A stretch of DNA of 23,635 bases from Deinococcus sp. (GTDB taxonomy: Bacteria; Deinococcota; Deinococci; Deinococcales; Deinococcaceae), in NCBI GenBank assembly GCA_025351205.1, contig JANXWI010000284.1, positions 1 to 23,635 of the forward strand, read 5' to 3'. The position numbers and the translations under genes are program-made. Shown here one piece after another: positions 20,277 through 23,635 of this stretch. The notes under the pieces are model-generated. The model was not told where the DNA came from. It worked only from the letters and a program-made list of their open reading frames with translations, and did not search any database. Position 1 is the stretch's first letter; each line of letters starts with the position of its first letter.

Positions 20277-22258
20277 CGCTTCACCTCCTGCCTGGGTGCG
20301 GACGGCTCGGGGACACTGTTTTGATTCGGCGCACTGTCAGCCATCCGCGCCCCGTCCACCTCTTCCCCGTCTACCTCAGCTTCCCCGTCCACGTCAGCAA
20401 GGTCGCTCTCCAGCCGTTGCCTGCGGTCCAGATCAAAGTAGTGGCCGCCCGCCGCCAGCAGGGCCTCGTGGCTACCCTGCTCGATGATCCGCCCGGCGTC
20501 GAGCACGATGATGTGGTCGGCGTGCCGCAGCGTGGACACCCGGTGGCCGATCAGGAGCACCGTGCGCCCCTGCTGCACCTGCCGCAGGCTCTGCAAAATG
20601 CGGCTCTCGGTCTCGGTGTCCACGGCGCTCATGCTGTCGTCGAGAATCAGGATGCGCGGCTCGCGGGCCACCGCTCTGGCCAGGGCCGTGCGCTGGCGCT
20701 GGCCGCCGCTGAGGGTCACGCCGCGCTCGCCCAGCATGGTGTCGTAGCCCTGCGGAAAGGCCACGATCTCGCTCGCCAGCCCGGCGATCTCGGCGGCCCG
20801 TTTCACCCGCTCCATGTCCGGCTGCACGTCTCGGGCCTCGGGGGGCGTGGTGTGGCGCACCGACTTGAAGGTTTCGATGGGCTGGTAGTTGTCGTTGTTC
20901 AGCCCGAAGGCCACGTTGCTGGCAATGGTGTCTGAAAACAGAAACGGCTCCTGCGGCACCACCGCGATGTTGTCGCGCAGGGTGGAGAGCGGAATATTCC
21001 GCACGTCATGGCCGTCCACCTTCACGCTGCCCTCCGAGACGTCGCTCAGGCGGGTCACCAGCTGGGAGAGCAGGGTCTTGCCGCTGCCGGTGGGGCCGGT
21101 GATGCCCAGCGTCTGCCCCGCCGGAATATGCAGCGTGATGCCTTGCAGCACCTGTTTGCCGTCGAAACTCAGGCTCACGTTCTCATACCGGATATCGCCC
21201 TGCAAGCTGGTGATGCTGGTGTCGGTGCGCCCGCTGTCGTGCACCCGTGCGCGCGCCGCGAAGATTTCCTGCAACCGTCCCCACGACCCCATACCGCGCT
21301 GGAGCATGTTGGCGATCAGCCCGATGCTGAGCATGGGCCAGGCCAGCCGCTCCAGGGTCAGGGCGAACTGGGTGAACTGCCCCAGTGTGAGCGGGCTGCC
21401 AGGCACCAGCCCCAGGATCATGCGCCCGCCGTACAGCAGCACCAGCACGTAGGCCACGCCCATCAGCAGGCTCATGAAGGCTTGCAGCGGGCCTTCCACT
21501 CTGTTCAGGAACAGCGCGCGCCGGATCAGCTCGGAGTTCATGACCTTGTATTCCGCAATTTCACGGTCCTCGATGGCGTATCCCTTGACCACCCTGGCCC
21601 CGGAAAAGTTCTCCTGCGCCTTGGCCGAGATGGCGCTGTTCTGCTCCTGCATTGGCACGTAGCGCATCGACACCTGCCGCGCCAGGTACGCCAGAATGCC
21701 GATGATGAACGGAAACACCACCAGAACTGCGAGCGTCAGCCGCCAGTTGATGGAAAAAAACCAGGCGAACGACACCAGAAAGCTGCTGGCCACCGTGGCG
21801 AGCTGCCAGCTGCCGAAGCCGATCATCTCGCGCACCGCGCTCAGGTCGCCGGTCAGGCGGTTCATCAGGTCGCCGGTGCGGGCGCGGTCAAAGTAGTGCT
21901 TGTCCAGGCCGCTCAGGTGAGCGAACAGGTCGCGCCTGATCTCGTACTCGGTCTGGCGACTGGCGAACACGATGCTGCGCCGCACCCCGACCATCAGGCC
22001 GCCCGACACAAGCGTGGCGATCACGATGCCCAGCGCCAGCAGGCCCAGTTCTTTCAGGCCCAGGCCGGGGGTGGCCGGGTTGGCGTCCGAAAACAGCCGC
22101 AGCCCGTCGATGGCGCGGCCCAAGAAGTAGGCGGGCAGCAGCACGGCGGCGTTGGCCCCCAGCACCGCTAGCGTGCCGATCAGGTACTGGTTTTTGTGAA
22201 GCCTCAGATACGGGACGAGAGATTTGAAGTCGTTCAAGAATTTACCTCGGGGCAACAT
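20273..22258 (-). CDS. ABC exporter half-transporter, degenerate-site subunit
   Basis: This protein of up to 661 residues has six transmembrane helices (about 25-335), a nucleotide-binding domain with Walker A GPTGSGKT (388-395), canonical signature LSGGQ (516-520), Walker B with Asp541 replacing the catalytic Glu (LILDDSMSAVD) and His572. An acidic tail of about 40 residues follows. It complements its partner, which has the Glu but a poor signature, so one functional ATP site would combine this LSGGQ with the partner Walker motifs. The start is uncertain: the ATG at 22258 lies in the last unit of a 16-bp repeat; a TTG at 22237 (residue 8) has GAGG 7 nt upstream and may be the true start. Confidence 0.92.
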   Translation of the reverse strand: MLPRGKFLNDFKSLVPYLRLHKNQYLIGTLAVLGANAAVLLPAYFLGRAIDGLRLFSDANPATPGLGLKELGLLALGIVIATLVSGGLMVGVRRSIVFASRQTEYEIRRDLFAHLSGLDKHYFDRARTGDLMNRLTGDLSAVREMIGFGSWQLATVASSFLVSFAWFFSINWRLTLAVLVVFPFIIGILAYLARQVSMRYVPMQEQNSAISAKAQENFSGARVVKGYAIEDREIAEYKVMNSELIRRALFLNRVEGPLQAFMSLLMGVAYVLVLLYGGRMILGLVPGSPLTLGQFTQFALTLERLAWPMLSIGLIANMLQRGMGSWGRLQEIFAARARVHDSGRTDTSITSLQGDIRYENVSLSFDGKQVLQGITLHIPAGQTLGITGPTGSGKTLLSQLVTRLSDVSEGSVKVDGHDVRNIPLSTLRDNIAVVPQEPFLFSDTIASNVAFGLNNDNYQPIETFKSVRHTTPPEARDVQPDMERVKRAAEIAGLASEIVAFPQGYDTMLGERGVTLSGGQRQRTALARAVAREPRILILDDSMSAVDTETESRILQSLRQVQQGRTVLLIGHRVSTLRHADHIIVLDAGRIIEQGSHEALLAAGGHYFDLDRRQRLESDLADVDGEAEVDGEEVDGARMADSAPNQNSVPEPSAPRQEVKR

Positions 22259-22309
22259 TTACTCGGGGCAACATTTACTCGGGGCAACATTTACTCAGGG
22301 CAACGTTTA
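22246..22309. repeat. 16-bp minisatellite carrying repeated start codons
   Basis: There are four tandem units of CTCGGGGCAACATTTA: 22246-22261, 22262-22277, 22278-22293 and 22294-22309 (two mismatches). On the minus strand each of the first three reads TAAATGTTGCCCCGAG and therefore carries an ATG; the fourth has ACG. Because 16 is not a multiple of three, successive ATGs are in different frames. Only the one at 22258 enters the ABC gene; those at 22274 and 22290 open short overlapping frames that stop near the gene start. Confidence 0.9.
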
Positions 22310-22504
22310 TTTGGCAGCGGAAAATTGACAGGCAGTGCAGGCAGGCCCGCAGGCCGAAACAGATGTCAGCATACGCCCATCTGCCAGGGCCGCAATGCGC
22401 CATTTGACGGATAGGCGGCCAGACAGGGCCGGAGATGAAGCCTCGGTGAACATCGGCGCGGCCCGGTCCAGGGAACCCGGTCCCGCCCGCGAGGTTCTGA
22501 GGCC

Positions 22505-22532
22505 GTGGCAGGCAATACCGGCGTGATAGCCT
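22505..22532 (+). promoter_or_regulatory. Candidate promoter of the MFS gene
   Basis: GTGGCA (22505-22510) and TAGCCT (22527-22532) are separated by 16 bp, and TAGCCT is 7 nt before the GTG start, a leaderless layout. The same TAGCCT hexamer stands 6 nt before the ATG of the lipoprotein gene at 12554. The rest of 22310-22504 holds no gene I can support. Confidence 0.35.
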
Positions 22533-22539
22533 CCTGGCC

Positions 22540-23635
22540 GTGACCCAGCCGCCCTTAAGCTCGAAGCCGCCTCCAGCTTCACAGCCGCCTGCCCCTCCCC
22601 TGCCCGTCCTGTACGCCCTGGGCTTCCTGGCCTTCTTCATGTTCGGACTGGTGCAGGCGGGGTACGGCCCGGCCTACCCCAACCTGGGGCGCGAGTACGC
22701 GCAGTCGGTGGCGGCGGTGGGCACCACGTCCAGCCTGCATTTCGTGGGGTCGGCGCTGGGAACCGCGCTGCTGGGCGTGCTGCTCACCCGCCTGAGCCTG
22801 AGAAGCAGCCTGATGCTGGGCGGCGTGACGCTGCTGACAGGGCTGCTGGCCGTGGCCTTCGCCCCGGCCTGGGCGCTGGTGCTGGTCGGCGCGGTGCTGG
22901 GCGGGCTGGGCTACGGCACGCTCTCGGCGGGCTTCAACCTGGCCTTCGCGCAGCTGGGTCAGGGGCCGTCGAATCTGGTCAACGGGCTGTTCGGGGTGGG
23001 GTCGGTGGTCTCGCCGGTTCTCGTGACCCTTCTGGGTAGAGGGTCGCACGCGCCACCTTTCGTGCTGATGGCCGCTATGGCGGCGCTGCTGGCGCTGGGC
23101 GTGCGGCTGCTGTGGCCCCGGCCCGCTGGCCATCTGAGGGCCGGAACAAAGGCGGCAACGGTGGAACCCTCCGCCCGGCTCCGGCCCACCGCCCCCGGTT
23201 CTCGCCGCCCGCTGGCGCTGTTCGGCCTGTGCTTCTTTTTATACGTCGGAATCGAGGCGGGGCTGGGCAACTGGGCCACCACCTATTTTCTGCGGCTCGG
23301 AGGGACGCAGGCCGCGCTGCTGACCAGTTTCTACTGGCTGGCCCTGACCGTTGGGCGTTTCGTGTTCGCCGCCCTGGGCAACCGTTTTGCACCCCTGTCG
23401 GTGCTGATCTTCGCCACCTGCGGGGCCATGCTCGGCTGCGGCCTGATGTTGCTGGGCGGGCCGGGACCGGTTGCGGGCGAACTTCTGCCAGGCGGTCTGG
23501 CCGCTTCCGTTCCCTTCACCGCCCGGCTGGCCCCCGCCGGGCTGGTTCTGGCGGGCTTCTGCATCGCGCCGGTCTTTTCGACCCAGCTGGCCTGGTTCAC
23601 GCGCCAGCAGCCGCCCAGGCTGGCCCCCTACATGC
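22540..23635 (+). CDS. MFS transporter (partial, runs off window)
   Basis: The frame is open from the GTG at 22540 to the window edge (365 codons visible), so the C-terminus is missing. A Pro-rich cytoplasmic lead (SSKPPPASQPPAPPLP) is followed by at least nine hydrophobic segments starting VLYALGFLAFFMFGLVQAGYG. The central loop (about 190-225) is basic, and the second half opens RRPLALFGLCFFLYVGIEAGLGNW. The overall pattern, including FLYVGIEAGLGNWATTYF, resembles the fucose-permease-like branch of the major facilitator superfamily. Substrate cannot be told. It is divergent from the ABC exporter operon. No Shine-Dalgarno sequence precedes the GTG; the start is chosen from the -10-like box and the onset of coding composition. 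Confidence 0.85.
   Translation, partial: MTQPPLSSKPPPASQPPAPPLPVLYALGFLAFFMFGLVQAGYGPAYPNLGREYAQSVAAVGTTSSLHFVGSALGTALLGVLLTRLSLRSSLMLGGVTLLTGLLAVAFAPAWALVLVGAVLGGLGYGTLSAGFNLAFAQLGQGPSNLVNGLFGVGSVVSPVLVTLLGRGSHAPPFVLMAAMAALLALGVRLLWPRPAGHLRAGTKAATVEPSARLRPTAPGSRRPLALFGLCFFLYVGIEAGLGNWATTYFLRLGGTQAALLTSFYWLALTVGRFVFAALGNRFAPLSVLIFATCGAMLGCGLMLLGGPGPVAGELLPGGLAASVPFTARLAPAGLVLAGFCIAPVFSTQLAWFTRQQPPRLAPYM

Noticed and set aside
17954..20324. Plus-strand frames opposite the sanA-like and ABC genes
   Set aside because: They are His/Val/Gln-rich antisense shadows without domain features; the minus-strand genes have complete Walker, signature and DUF218 motifs.
22579..23282. Minus-strand frames rich in Gln/His/Arg at the right edge
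   Set aside because: They are shadows of the MFS gene, whose plus-strand frame is open to the window end and encodes clear transmembrane segments.

Overview
The window looks like chromosomal DNA of a Deinococcus-type bacterium. This is inferred from high-GC codon use, a type IA topoisomerase with C-terminal topoisomerase repeats and a Lys/Ala/Pro tail instead of zinc ribbons, several genes whose -10-like hexamer sits only 6-8 nt before the start codon (leaderless mRNAs are known to be common in Deinococcus), and many small secreted or lipoprotein genes. The genus is an inference; no rRNA or other marker gene is present.

Layout. Positions 1-149 are non-coding and hold a perfect G-quadruplex motif behind acs. 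acs (acetyl-CoA synthetase, minus) and moaA (molybdenum cofactor step 1, plus) diverge from a 467-bp spacer that holds two different tandem-repeat arrays. A GntR/HutC-type regulator (plus) converges on a DUF218/YdcF-like membrane protein (minus), with a two-hairpin palindromic element between them. topA (plus) diverges from the DUF218 gene and is followed by a small cupin protein. Next come a large lipoprotein metalloprotease with a metzincin-like zinc site, a small secreted helical protein ending in a strong terminator, a lipoprotein whose signal peptide is made of a 15-bp tandem repeat, and ilvD (branched-chain amino acid synthesis).

About 15.1-17.1 kb is a toxin-antitoxin island. An AbrB-type antitoxin/PIN toxin pair (plus) faces a Phd-type antitoxin/PIN toxin pair (minus). 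The minus operon continues into an AT-rich orphan gene that looks acquired. Both antitoxin promoters carry inverted-repeat or helically phased operator-like sequences. The rest of the minus strand is a likely operon of a heterodimeric ABC exporter (two half-transporters overlapping by 4 bp), a SanA-like DUF218 protein and, slightly detached, a secreted cysteine-free thioredoxin-fold protein. A divergent MFS transporter runs off the right edge.

The main cross-cutting signal is four unrelated minisatellites with 15-19 bp units. All sit at gene 5' ends: the acs leader, the moaA upstream region, a lipoprotein signal peptide, and the start codon of the first ABC gene, where each repeat carries its own ATG. 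The strongest candidate for an undescribed system is the three-gene Phd/PIN/orphan operon facing a second toxin-antitoxin pair.
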